From Bacillota bacterium (GTDB lineage: Bacteria > Bacillota > Clostridia > Acetivibrionales > JAMNYG01), in NCBI GenBank assembly GCA_023622945.1, contig JAMNYG010000160.1:1-39561 (forward strand): DNA of 39,561 bases. Direction: 5' to 3'. The first letter of the stretch is position 1, and every line of letters begins with the position of its first letter. Shown here piece by piece: positions 9,501-16,848 of the stretch. Below the pieces are notes generated by a model. It saw nothing but the letters and a program-made list of their open reading frames with translations. It did not search any database and had not been told where the DNA came from. Made by a program: the position numbers and the translations under genes.

Positions 9501-10386
9501 AGAAAATGCCGCTGGTGTAAAACCCTGGCAAATCTTTGGCCGCTTCCAAAGCCCAGGCTTTAAAACATGCAATGTCAGAAGGAAAGCCTTCAACGGCCGA
9601 AGCCAAAATCAGCCTTAAAACCAGACCGGCTCCCAAAATCAGGCAGAGAAGAGCCTTTTCATCTCTGTACTTAATTTTTATCTTTTTACTTTTCATATAA
9701 TAATAGCAGAGACACAATATCAGTACAAATATTACGGTGTACCAAATCATGCCCGAGCCGTAAACCTTATGCCCGTTCCTGCCGCCTGAAACGTTGCTGC
9801 TTCCCGATTCCGGGTAAAGGTTGACCACTCCGATGCCTTCCGGAACAGAATCAACCTTTTCAACCAAAACGTCATCAAACCAGGCTTTTCCGGTGCTTTC
9901 TCCGCCATAACCACCAAGACCTACGGTGATGACAAAACTTTTCTGGTCGCTGCCGGTTTTTCCATAGAGCTCAACATACTCCCATCCGCTGCTGGTACCG
10001 TATATGCTTCGAGATCTGTAAAGGGTTCCAAGTATGGAAAGGTTTGCGCCCTTACCCTCAATTTCTACTCCTTCTGTCTTTATCCAGCAGGAAAGCCTGT
10101 AGTATGAATCAGGCTCCACGGCTATTTCCTGAGTATATCTGGCATCGTTCAGGGAATTGTTTATTATACACGCGCTTCTGCCCCCGTTATGGCTTTGTCC
10201 GCTGTCAATCCTGAACAGGGTCACGTTGCTTTGGCTGTTCCAATTGTAAACGGACCAGCCCTCGGGTATATTCCCGTTTCCGTCTTCAAAGCCCGGATTC
10301 CGCACGATATTTTTGCCTTCAGCAAATACATGTATGCTGAAAATTACCGTTACGCATAGTACAAGTACCGCTATCCTTCTTAGCAC
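6580..10386 (-). CDS. Two-unit GT-C membrane glycosyltransferase with extracytoplasmic binding domains (C-terminal GT39/PMT-like)
   Basis: This 1268-residue protein (numbered from the GTG at 10386) is a fusion. A signal-like helix (about 5-23) is followed by a carbohydrate-binding-type beta-sandwich (25-178). A first polytopic GT-C unit (215-635) has an aspartate in the first loop (FPSDIACFKAW) and WGQVDSFF. A linker with a discoidin-like sandwich (715-815) leads to a second GT-C unit (690-1268) with the GT39/PMT hallmarks YFDEIYHARTAYEH (858-871) and HPPLGK (882-887). GT39 enzymes transfer mannose from a polyprenyl phosphate carrier outside the membrane. The start is uncertain: the track start at 10593 overlaps the transporter deeply; GTG 10386 gives a normal signal peptide but a close AGGTG; ATG 10452 has AGGGGG nine bases upstream and a 34-base overlap. 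The gene sits between transporter and GT2. Confidence 0.85.
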   Translation of the reverse strand: MLRRIAVLVLCVTVIFSIHVFAEGKNIVRNPGFEDGNGNIPEGWSVYNWNSQSNVTLFRIDSGQSHNGGRSACIINNSLNDARYTQEIAVEPDSYYRLSCWIKTEGVEIEGKGANLSILGTLYRSRSIYGTSSGWEYVELYGKTGSDQKSFVITVGLGGYGGESTGKAWFDDVLVEKVDSVPEGIGVVNLYPESGSSNVSGGRNGHKVYGSGMIWYTVIFVLILCLCYYYMKSKKIKIKYRDEKALLCLILGAGLVLRLILASAVEGFPSDIACFKAWALEAAKDLPGFYTSGIFCDYPPFYIYILFIVGKLASIPWLNPYFTLLVRLPSMMADLVTAYILYRAAKRHLPEAWELLLAAAYAFNPAVLLNSTLWGQVDSFFTMMIVSALILLRENRTGASSAMLCAAVLMKPQGIFFLPVLLFELLKRKEIKPFINAAIAGLMTALAVILPFSFNQRPLWILKLYMNTASGYTNASLNAFNLFSLLGANLKDDSEIWFLFSYRTWGLVLAVILVIFTGFLYLKGRHVSLPFIAGLLLNAGAFVLVSRMHERYMFPVIALVLLCFVHLKDRRLGLLFVSMTVLVFLNSHVVLSRVLNTGNPHIPPNDFLLRAASLVNVLLFAGLVKVAYDMVIKGKIIPVFANNPAKGLTVKSGMGSSDKFRAKGTHKLMGNSMDRMVNPRVKALHIDGRDILIMAGMTLVYLIVSIINLGGFEAPNTSWQPAIAGESFTIDLGKEADISRIYYYYGINDRIYDKGSYRIEFIDGSGTSVASANISEGDIYAWEHIKVAAKARWIKVSANAPGKTLNELVIVEKGSRKSLEGIRIVEKQVHPEDRGTVENLFDEQHMFEYERTLRTSTYFDEIYHARTAYEHIHRIEPYESTHPPLGKIFIALGILIAGMNPFGWRIAGVLFGAAMIPVMYIFGKKMFEERFYAFCAAFLIMFDFMHFVQSRIATIDTYGVFFIILMYYYMYDYYVNKSYALGYRRSLKSLFFCGLFFGLGAASKWIAIYGAAGLAFLFFLTKYEEYGDYRLLTSDRRYREVPWLKQFFSHYIIRTMAFCILFFIAIPAAIYLMSYIPFMMVPGPGHGLKDVFTYQVHMYKYHANLTADHSFKSSWWSWPIIWKPIWFYAASDLPEGRAASIVSMGNPAIWWAGIAAVAAAVLISVKNRDRKMIPVFVAMLSQYLPWIPVDRVTFIYHFYAVVPFMILAMVYVIKHLIEKNRDFKYGAWAYLFIAGVLFAMFYPVLSGMEVDRTYIDNYLRWFKDRWYF

Positions 10387-10418
10387 TTTGCACCTACAGA
10401 ACTGTAAAGAGTCAGACT

Positions 10419-10790
10419 CTATTTGATTGACACAACTATTATTCCGATGCATATAAGCAATCCCCCTATTATCCTGTTGACAGGTAATGGCTCTGAAAAA
10501 ACAAAATATGAAGCTGCCATTACAAGTATGAAGGTCAGCAGCGTAAAGGGATAAGCATAGTTTAAAGGAGTTTTTGACAATGCAAAAAGCCACAGCAATG
10601 TACTCAAACCATAAAAAACCAGTCCTGTCAGTATAAGCGGTGAAGAAAGAATATTGGCAATAATTCGGATGATACCCGCCAGATCATGGCTGATACCCTG
10701 AATACCCAGATTCATCATGCCTTTCTTGAAAAGAACCTGTCCGCAACTGGCAAACAGCACGGAAATAAGCAGCATAATTTTCGAACTCAT
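10419..10790 (-). CDS. Small EamA/EmrE-like four-helix transporter, possible lipid-carrier flippase
   Basis: This 123-residue protein has four predicted membrane helices. It has the small multidrug resistance/EamA half-transporter pattern: a start like LISVLFASCGQVLFKKG, an LNYAYP turn before helix 3, and a GGLLICIGIIVV final helix. The nearest logic is ArnE/ArnF, which flip undecaprenyl-linked aminoarabinose. The track start (TTG 10820) is replaced by ATG 10790, which has GAGGGAG six bases upstream. It is the first gene of the cluster, followed 32 bases later by the double GT-C gene and then GT2, so moving the GT2 product across the membrane is a sensible inference. A drug or metabolite exporter remains possible. 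Confidence 0.8.
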   Translation of the reverse strand: MSSKIMLLISVLFASCGQVLFKKGMMNLGIQGISHDLAGIIRIIANILSSPLILTGLVFYGLSTLLWLFALSKTPLNYAYPFTLLTFILVMAASYFVFSEPLPVNRIIGGLLICIGIIVVSIK

Positions 10791-10915
10791 CGCATTCTCC
10801 CTCTGAAAATTATCCGTCAATATAAGCCTTCATCCATTGACAAAGGTCATGGGCTTTCATCTAAGTTTTTTCCAAACATAATAAATTTAATTTTATGCTT
10901 TATACCAGCTATCAT

Positions 10916-10981
10916 GAAATGATATTCTGCGGAATAACATTGGAGCAAGCCTTAGAGACTGTTATTCCTTCATATCATTTC
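10916..10981. repeat. Long imperfect inverted repeat in the divergent eamA/DUF4397 intergenic region
   Basis: Outer arms of 10 bases (GAAATGATAT and its complement) enclose inner arms of 8 bases (GGAATAAC / GTTATTCC), separated by small unequal internal loops, around a 22-base loop. The 399-base intergenic stretch 10791-11189 otherwise holds only a candidate sigma-K promoter near its right end. There is no T-tract, so a terminator is unlikely; an operator or structured leader of the eamA transcript is possible. Confidence 0.55.
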
Positions 10982-11129
10982 CGCCATTCCATGCCAGAAA
11001 CGTTTCAACTAACTATTAATATATAACACTGCAGAGCAATGAGCAAGGCAAAACAGTTTATTTTTACAATTTCTGTATATTCCGTATTGTCTCCGACACC
11101 CTGTCCGCCCTCCACAAGCGATTATGTGA

Positions 11130-11157
11130 ACACATATGTCCTCAGGGTCATATATTA
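11130..11157 (+). promoter_or_regulatory. Candidate sigma-K-type promoter for the DUF4397 gene
   Basis: ACA at 11130-11132 and CATATATTA at 11149-11157 are 16 bases apart. This matches the mother-cell sigma-K pattern (AC, 16-17 bases, CATAnnnTA). Transcription would begin near 11164, leaving a short leader with the GAGGTG ribosome binding site before ATG 11190. The match is by eye only. Confidence 0.4.
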
Positions 11158-11189
11158 TTCATAGAACATGCGATGTGAGGTGCGTTTTG

Positions 11190-11861
11190 ATGAATTATCA
11201 GTCCCGGAGTACGGCGTTTAATCCTTATGACAGGCAGCTGGAACCCTCTTCATATATCAGGCTGCTGCATGCATCCCCGGATGCGCCGAATGTAGACATA
11301 TATGCAAACGGAACCATTATAGCGAGAAATATATCCTACAGAAGTTTTACAGAATATTTTCCCGTAATACCCGGAAGTTATAATATACGCGTATTCCCGA
11401 CAGGTCAGACCCTGACCCCGGTGCTTGCAAGCAACGTGACTCTTTCACCCGAAACCATAACTACCATCGCTGTGACAGGAAGATTCTCTGCCCTCAGCCT
11501 GCTTCCGGTTCCCGATCCCATTTTGTTCTTCACGCCGGGCAGCGCATATGTAAGGTTTGTACATCTTTCACCAAATACATCAAGCGTTGACATAACACTG
11601 CCGGACGGAAGGTCATTATTCAGGGATATTGAGTATAGAGAACTCACTGGATACATCCCTTTAAGCCCGGCGGTATACACCATTAATGCAAGACTTGCCG
11701 GAACGCAGCAAATAATATTGACCGTACCAAACATACGGCTCCTTCCCAACAGGTTTTATTCCATCTACCTCGTAGGGTTGGCAGGCGGAAATCCACCTTT
11801 GCAGGTTCTGATACCGCTGGACGGAAACACATATATAAAATTCCGGCAACCGGTCTATTAG
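11190..11861 (+). CDS. DUF4397 domain protein, two repeats
   Basis: This 223-residue protein is two tandem DUF4397 beta-sandwich repeats (about 25-115 and 120-215). Each opens with the diagnostic pattern (YIRLLHASPDAPNVDIYANG; YVRFVHLSPNTSSVDITLPDG). The function of DUF4397 is not established; many copies are on surface or secreted proteins, but this one has no signal peptide. The start is the ATG at 11190, with GAGGTG upstream, rather than the track's upstream codon. It stands alone on the plus strand, and the sigma-K-like promoter hints at expression in the mother cell during sporulation, perhaps as a spore coat component. That role is inference. Confidence 0.85.
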   Translation: MNYQSRSTAFNPYDRQLEPSSYIRLLHASPDAPNVDIYANGTIIARNISYRSFTEYFPVIPGSYNIRVFPTGQTLTPVLASNVTLSPETITTIAVTGRFSALSLLPVPDPILFFTPGSAYVRFVHLSPNTSSVDITLPDGRSLFRDIEYRELTGYIPLSPAVYTINARLAGTQQIILTVPNIRLLPNRFYSIYLVGLAGGNPPLQVLIPLDGNTYIKFRQPVY

Positions 11862-11904
11862 CGGCTTAATGTCCACATTGTCAGCTATATTTCAATGCTG
11901 CCGG

Positions 11905-11973
11905 GATGCGGCTTTTTGAAAATATCCATGATACACTTTTAAAATATTCGTGATGCAGCTTTCTGAAAACGAG
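11905..11973. repeat. Three degenerate 22-24-bp tandem units downstream of the DUF4397 gene
   Basis: Units close to TGATGCRGCTTTYTGAAAAT occur three times in a row. The first overlaps a weak GC hairpin followed by TTTTTG (about 11897-11917), which might end the DUF4397 transcript. The rest of the 282-base gap to uxaA holds only the candidate uxaA promoter. Confidence 0.4.
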
Positions 11974-12030
11974 TCTTTTATTCGGAATGTTGCATCTTTT
12001 TGTTTTCATCCCCCCTGCCGTCTTTGCCTG

Positions 12031-12039
12031 TGGTATAAT
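12031..12039 (+). promoter_or_regulatory. Candidate extended -10 promoter for uxaA
   Basis: TGGTATAAT at 12031-12039 is an extended -10 element with no good -35 box at 17 bases. It would leave a leader of about 100 bases before the uxaA start codon at 12144. Confidence 0.45.
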
Positions 12040-12143
12040 TTATTAGTGTCACATACTGCTGTTAATGCTCAAAGTTTCTCCTGCATATTATTTCAGAGCC
12101 AATAACATGGCAGATGAATTTAACGAAATGGTGGAGGCAAAAC

Positions 12144-13643
12144 ATGCTTAAAAGCGGTAAACTTATCGCCATAAATGAAAAAGACAACGTTGCGGTGGCG
12201 GTAGAAAGCATAAAAAAGGGTGAAACTCTTACATTTAACGGATTGTCTTTCATTGCCGCCCATGACATCAAAAAGGGCCATAAAATAGCATTAAGGAGTA
12301 TTAACAAGGGCGAGAACATAATCAAATACGGGTATCCAATAGGCCACGCCACTGTTTCTGTCTCCGTTGGAGAATGGGTCCACACACATAATATCTCCAC
12401 CAACCTGGAAGGCTTATCAGAATATTCATACAATCCGCAAGGTGATATTTCTTTTTCGAAAGTACGGGAATATCCGGGGTTCATGGGATATGTCAGGGAA
12501 AACGGTTCAGTGGGAATACGAAATGAGATCTGGATAATCAATACGGTAGGCTGTATCAATAAAACAGCCGAGATACTGGCAAGAGAAGCAAACCGTATCT
12601 ATGCAGGCAAAACTGACGGCATCTACTCATTTCCACATCCATATGGCTGCTCTCAGCTTGGAGATGATCACAAAAACACTCAGAAGATACTGGCCGGCAT
12701 GGTGATGCATCCTAACGCTGCAGGCGTTCTTGTTCTGGGGCTTGGGTGTGAGAATAACAATATTCCGGAGTTTAAAAAGACTTTAGGTTCATACCATGGA
12801 TCCAGGGTTAAATTCCTTTCCGCCCAGGACGTAGAAGATGAAATTGAAGAAGGCCTAAGGCTGATAGGCGATCTGGTTGATTACGCTCAATCCTTTAAAA
12901 GGCAGCAATGCCCTGCATCCAAACTGGTCGTGGGCTTAAAGTGCGGCGGATCAGACGCCTTTTCCGGCATCACAGCCAATCCGCTGGCAGGGCTTTTTTC
13001 CGATTTGCTCACAGGTCTTGGAGGAACAACCATACTGGCAGAAGTTCCTGAAATGTTCGGTGCCGAGACCATTCTTATGGATAGGTGCACAGACAAGGAT
13101 GTTTTTGATAAAACCGTTTCACTTGTAAACAGTTTCAAAGAGTATTACATGCGCCATAATCAGAAAATCTATGAAAACCCGTCTCCCGGCAACAAGGAAG
13201 GCGGCATCTCCACACTTGAGGAAAAGTCCCTTGGATGTATACTTAAAGGGGGCAGGAGCAAAATCGTTGACGTTCTGGACTACGGCAGCAGGGTATCCAA
13301 ACCCGGTCTCAATCTTTTGGCAAGCCCCGGAAATGATATGGTATCATCTACGGCACTTATGGCTGCAGGGGCTCATCTGATACTGTTTACCACGGGAAGG
13401 GGTACCCCCTTTGGAGCTCCGGTGCCAACCCTGAAGATTTCCTCAAATACAGAGCTGTTTAACCGAAAAAGAAACTGGATGGACTACAACGCCGGAAAAC
13501 TTCTGGAAGATGACCATGTTGATCATGTAAGGGACCACTTTTTCCAGTTTGTCATGAGGGTTGCTTCAGGTGAAGTTTTAGCCAGGAATGAACTGAACGG
13601 TTACAGGGAGATCGCCATATTCAAGGATGGAGTAACCCTGTGA
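12144..13643 (+). CDS. uxaA: UxaA-family altronate dehydratase
   Basis: The 499-residue protein joins an N-terminal SAF domain (about 1-95) to the D-galactarate/altronate dehydratase catalytic domain (about 115-499), the usual full-length UxaA arrangement. Motifs seen include FMGYVRENGSVGIRNE, VLGLGCENN and LKCGGSDAFSGITANP. UxaA dehydrates D-altronate to 2-keto-3-deoxygluconate in galacturonate breakdown in the cytoplasm; some relatives act on galactarate or other sugar acids, which sequence alone cannot exclude. The start is ATG 12144 with GGAGG six bases upstream, ten codons after the track start. It is a single-gene plus-strand unit; no uxaB, uxaC or kdgK is in the window. It ends with TGA, showing that TGA is a stop codon here. 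Confidence 0.9.
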   Translation: MLKSGKLIAINEKDNVAVAVESIKKGETLTFNGLSFIAAHDIKKGHKIALRSINKGENIIKYGYPIGHATVSVSVGEWVHTHNISTNLEGLSEYSYNPQGDISFSKVREYPGFMGYVRENGSVGIRNEIWIINTVGCINKTAEILAREANRIYAGKTDGIYSFPHPYGCSQLGDDHKNTQKILAGMVMHPNAAGVLVLGLGCENNNIPEFKKTLGSYHGSRVKFLSAQDVEDEIEEGLRLIGDLVDYAQSFKRQQCPASKLVVGLKCGGSDAFSGITANPLAGLFSDLLTGLGGTTILAEVPEMFGAETILMDRCTDKDVFDKTVSLVNSFKEYYMRHNQKIYENPSPGNKEGGISTLEEKSLGCILKGGRSKIVDVLDYGSRVSKPGLNLLASPGNDMVSSTALMAAGAHLILFTTGRGTPFGAPVPTLKISSNTELFNRKRNWMDYNAGKLLEDDHVDHVRDHFFQFVMRVASGEVLARNELNGYREIAIFKDGVTL

Positions 13644-13680
13644 AAAGTACCGAACAGCACTATGAAAAATGAAACAGCCC

Positions 13681-13719
13681 CTGACATATGCCCGTATCTG
13701 TCATTAACCGGCATATCAG
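13681..13719. repeat. Imperfect inverted repeat between the convergent uxaA and membrane protein genes
   Basis: CTGACATATGCC pairs with GGCATATCAG (a two-base bulge) across a 17-base loop that includes the last bases of the membrane protein gene. It could act as a bidirectional transcript end, but no strong T-tract follows on either side. Confidence 0.4.
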
Positions 13720-14141
13720 CCAAGCCTGTTCCTGTTCTGTCCGCCTTTTCCCAGCCTGCGCATTACAAAGGCGATTAATTCAGCCACAATTCCCACACCG
13801 ATTCCCAGTAACACCATCAAATAAAATGATATAACGCCTATCACATCTTCCCAGCCTGTCTTGCCTTCCTCCAAAAATATCATGATCATCATACATATGG
13901 CAAGAAATAATCCTCCGCTTGAGCATATGAACAGCCATCTGGCGTTAAAAAATCCAAAAAGACAAATAATAAAGGAAATCGCAACGCTTACTATTGCAAT
14001 GCCGGGTACTTCTTTGGGATCCAGACCGCTGCTTAGCAGAAACTGTGAACACAAATATATCGAAGCAAAAACCACTACGCTATATATTAATGCCAGCACA
14101 AACCATTTTTTATCATGCTTTTCAGGCAAAAAATCAAACAT
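13716..14141 (-). CDS. Hypothetical four-helix membrane protein
   Basis: I do not recognise a family. The 141-residue sequence has four hydrophobic segments (about 14-34, 46-64, 68-90 and 106-130), with a short charged N-terminus (FLPEKHDKKW) and a basic tail (RRLGKGGQNRNR). The start is well supported: GGAGGG lies six bases before the ATG. It is a single-gene unit, convergent with uxaA and followed upstream by the terminator of the FAD oxidoreductase operon, so it is transcribed on its own. The context gives no clue to function. Confidence 0.75.
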   Translation of the reverse strand: MFDFLPEKHDKKWFVLALIYSVVVFASIYLCSQFLLSSGLDPKEVPGIAIVSVAISFIICLFGFFNARWLFICSSGGLFLAICMMIMIFLEEGKTGWEDVIGVISFYLMVLLGIGVGIVAELIAFVMRRLGKGGQNRNRLG

Positions 14142-14241
14142 CGGATACCCTCCTCAATGTGTGGATGTGTTAATTATATCTCCATTATGTGAAAAAACAA
14201 AGCCTATTTCTCCTTTTTCCACACTTTAACATGAAACAACA

Positions 14242-14276
14242 AAACAGACTGAACCGTAATGGATCCAGTCTGTTTC
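14242..14276 (-). terminator. Rho-independent-type terminator of the PIG-L/Gfo/FAD operon
   Basis: A 10-bp stem (AAACAGACTG / CAGTCTGTTT) with a 14-base loop is followed on the minus strand by TTTTGTTGTTT. It lies about 100 bases past the stop of the FAD oxidoreductase gene. On the plus strand the following sequence is less T-rich. Confidence 0.65.
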
Positions 14277-14321
14277 ATTATGGCTGACAGCAAAAGCATT
14301 ACCTATCGCAAAAAGCTTTGG

Positions 14322-14402
14322 TTATATCAGAATACCAGCTTAATACAAAGCACTGTATTAATACAAAATATTGGTTTAATACAAGGCACCATGTTTATCC
14401 AA
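14322..14402. repeat. 18-bp tandem repeat spanning the 3' end and stop codon of the FAD oxidoreductase gene
   Basis: The nonamer TTGTATTAA (minus strand; Leu-Tyr-stop) occurs at exactly 18-base spacing at 14340, 14358 and 14376. More diverged copies lie in phase at 14322 (CTGATATAA) and inside the coding end at 14394. The last codons of the gene have therefore been duplicated downstream three times, giving in-frame stop codons every 18 bases. Confidence 0.75.
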
Positions 14403-15647
14403 ATAACTTTGTATCTCAGCAACATCCACCTTGCGGAATGAAGTGCCGTGCTTTAGCGCAACAGCAGCAGCAATTCCTGCAGCCTCGCCCATGCACGTTG
14501 TTATGGGCATCACGCGTATGGCCGCATGTGCTGCATGGGTTGCAGAGATAGGCCTCCCTGTAACTATCAGGTTGTTTATTCCTTTTGGAATCAAAGACCT
14601 GTAAGGAATAGTATAATAATCGTTGTCAGGTATATCCATTATTACGGTTCCTTCACTGGTAGGGCTGTGTATGTCCACCGGATAATTGCCCCTTGCTATT
14701 GAATCCTCAAACTTCACGGCATTTAAAAGGTCATCGGTGGTAAGCACATAATCCCCTACTATCCTCCGGCTTTCCCGTATGCCTGTCTGGGGCGCTGACA
14801 TAAGCAACTGGCAGTTTTCAAATCCCGGAATATTATCCTTGAAGAAACGGTACAGTTCAAATACCTGCTCGCGGGCTTCCATTTCCGCCCTGGTCAGGTC
14901 ATTTACGTCCACAGGGCATCTGCAGTAAATCCTGGTTGAATTAAGATGAAGGACATCCTCCACCATGTGAGGGAAGAACAGGACGTAATCCCTGGGGTTT
15001 TTAAGTTCTCCCTTGTTCTTCAGCTCCCTGAATTTTTCCTGCATTAATTCCCTGGCATTCCTGTCCTTAAACCAATCGGGATCAACATTAGCCAGTCTGA
15101 AGCACAAGGTCATTGGCTGGCAAAGACCATCCTCTTCCCTTCCCATTTCATACGGGCAGCCTGCAAGAGCGCTTAAATCAGCGTCTCCGGTAGCATCAAT
15201 AAAGAAGGAGGCAGTGTATTTTGTGTATCCCGACTTGCTCACTGCGGTTATGGACACTATTTTGTCATCCTTAATTTCCACTTCGGAAACAAAAGAATGA
15301 AAAACAATTTCAATTCCGTATTCTTTGACCAACCTGTCCAAAACCAGCTTCATTATCTCTTCATTAAAGGTGCTCCTGTTTGCATGGAGCCCTCCCAGTT
15401 CTGACAACCGGTCAAGTATAAGCTTGAAGATGCCTTTGTTTATCATCTTGTCAGGATGTTCCCTGCTTCCCTCTCTCAGGCAATAACCCATGAAGGGGTT
15501 TACCAGTCCTGCCGTAGCCATGCCGCCTAAAAATCCGTACCTTTCAACCAGCAGCACCTTTGCTCCTTCCCTGGCGGCGGATATTGCCGCTGCAACACCT
15601 GCAAGGCCTCCACCGGCTACTATTATGTCATAGACTTGTCTTTCCAC
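14376..15647 (-). CDS. FAD-dependent oxidoreductase (FAD_oxidored family)
   Basis: The 423-residue protein begins with a Rossmann FAD-binding motif (DIIVAGGGLAGVAAAISAAR) followed by VERYGFLGGMATAGLVNP, typical of the FAD_oxidored (Pfam PF12831) group. A later FAD segment reads FIDATGDADLSALAGCPYE, and the C-terminus holds RVMPITTCMGEAAGIAAA. The start is the GTG at 15647 with GGGGG seven bases upstream, which removes 13 track residues. It follows the Gfo/Idh/MocA gene by 58 bases and is the last gene of a three-gene operon with a PIG-L deacetylase. Family members often accompany sugar-catabolism genes, and their substrates are mostly unknown. The 3' end is unusual for its tandem duplication. 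Confidence 0.88.
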   Translation of the reverse strand: MERQVYDIIVAGGGLAGVAAAISAAREGAKVLLVERYGFLGGMATAGLVNPFMGYCLREGSREHPDKMINKGIFKLILDRLSELGGLHANRSTFNEEIMKLVLDRLVKEYGIEIVFHSFVSEVEIKDDKIVSITAVSKSGYTKYTASFFIDATGDADLSALAGCPYEMGREEDGLCQPMTLCFRLANVDPDWFKDRNARELMQEKFRELKNKGELKNPRDYVLFFPHMVEDVLHLNSTRIYCRCPVDVNDLTRAEMEAREQVFELYRFFKDNIPGFENCQLLMSAPQTGIRESRRIVGDYVLTTDDLLNAVKFEDSIARGNYPVDIHSPTSEGTVIMDIPDNDYYTIPYRSLIPKGINNLIVTGRPISATHAAHAAIRVMPITTCMGEAAGIAAAVALKHGTSFRKVDVAEIQSYLDKHGALY

Positions 15648-15705
15648 CGTAATACCCCCTGCAAAATAAGTAGACAGTTTAGGCAATGATTAGTAAAACA
15701 GAGGA

Positions 15706-16755
15706 TTACCAGTCTATTTCCACCTGCTTGCCGTTGTTTGCAGCAGATTGGTATACGGCATCAAAAATCTTGTTCAGGACAAGACCGTGCCATGCCGAAG
15801 TATCAGGTGTCCTGCCGGTTTTGCAGCATTCAATGAAATGTTTGCTCATGTTAAGGGATCCGTTATCCTTTTCGGGTTCTATAGTGATATTAATGGGTGC
15901 TTCCAGTCGGTCGGTGTATATCTTTATATTATCACTGCAAATGATACCACCTTCGGTACCCAGTACCTCTACCCAATATCTGTTAGGCCAATGTGAAGCC
16001 CAGCTGGCTTCCAGAATTACCGTTGCACCGTTTTCAAACCTGATGAATGCTGAAGCAAGGTCCTCAACATCAAAATATCCGTCAGGCTCCGGATATCCCC
16101 AGTCACCTTTTCCTCTTCCATCCGGTCCGAACATTGCATAAGTTGAAGCCGCTACAGAAACCGGTTTGGGATATCCCATAAGATACAGGCACCTGTCCAA
16201 TGCATGTACGCCTATATCGGCACATGGCCCGCCTCCTGCCATATCCTTGCGGGTAAACCAGCTGCCCCAACCGGGTATGCCACTGCGGCGCATAAATGCA
16301 CACCTTCCGTAGTATATCTGGCCTAAGTGTTCTTCTGCGTATTTATGGGCAAGTTGAATCCCCGTGCCGTATCTTCCCTGGAGGGTAACCATGAGAGTCT
16401 TGCCTGTTTCCTTCTGAACCTCAACCATTTTCTGAGCATGTTCGGCATTCAAAGCCATGGGTTTTTCCACGAGAACATGCTTTCCTGCTTTCATGGCGTC
16501 GATGGCTGCCGGGGCATGAAGAGAATTTGGAAGGCTTATTACTATCGCATCCAGTTCTTCCATATCCAAAAGCTTGCTGTAATCATCCACCGCTCTTTCG
16601 ATGCCGTATTTCTCGGTGAATTCCTTCCTTCTGGCCTCTACCGGTTCTGCAACAGCAAGAACCTTTACACCGGGAATGGACTGAAAAACCCTGGCATGCG
16701 TGTGCGCAATGCATCCTCCTCCTGCAAGTCCGATCACAAAGGTACCGTTTTTCAT
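15706..16755 (-). CDS. Gfo/Idh/MocA-family NAD(P)-dependent sugar dehydrogenase
   Basis: The N-terminal Rossmann fold has the dinucleotide motif GLAGGGCIAHTHARVF, and the catalytic EKPMALN lysine motif lies near residue 94. The C-terminal alpha/beta domain contains the conserved DIGVHALDRCLYLMG. At 349 residues it is the usual family length. Members oxidise or reduce sugars, inositols or their derivatives with NAD(P). The start is ATG 16755, with GAGGG upstream; five track residues are dropped. It lies between the PIG-L deacetylase (93 bases upstream) and the FAD oxidoreductase (58 bases downstream). An oxidative step on a deacetylated amino sugar is a plausible but unproven role. Confidence 0.9.
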   Translation of the reverse strand: MKNGTFVIGLAGGGCIAHTHARVFQSIPGVKVLAVAEPVEARRKEFTEKYGIERAVDDYSKLLDMEELDAIVISLPNSLHAPAAIDAMKAGKHVLVEKPMALNAEHAQKMVEVQKETGKTLMVTLQGRYGTGIQLAHKYAEEHLGQIYYGRCAFMRRSGIPGWGSWFTRKDMAGGGPCADIGVHALDRCLYLMGYPKPVSVAASTYAMFGPDGRGKGDWGYPEPDGYFDVEDLASAFIRFENGATVILEASWASHWPNRYWVEVLGTEGGIICSDNIKIYTDRLEAPINITIEPEKDNGSLNMSKHFIECCKTGRTPDTSAWHGLVLNKIFDAVYQSAANNGKQVEIDW

Positions 16756-16848
16756 GTACAACACCCTCACTTTCGTAATAGTTAATAAATTTAATATAAG
16801 TACTTAATTAATGCTCTTAATGCACATTACAAAATTTTACAGATGAAA

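Noticed and set aside
12062-12559. Minus-strand ORF of 165 residues over the uxaA start
   Set aside because: It is antisense to the clear SAF domain of uxaA and resembles no protein.
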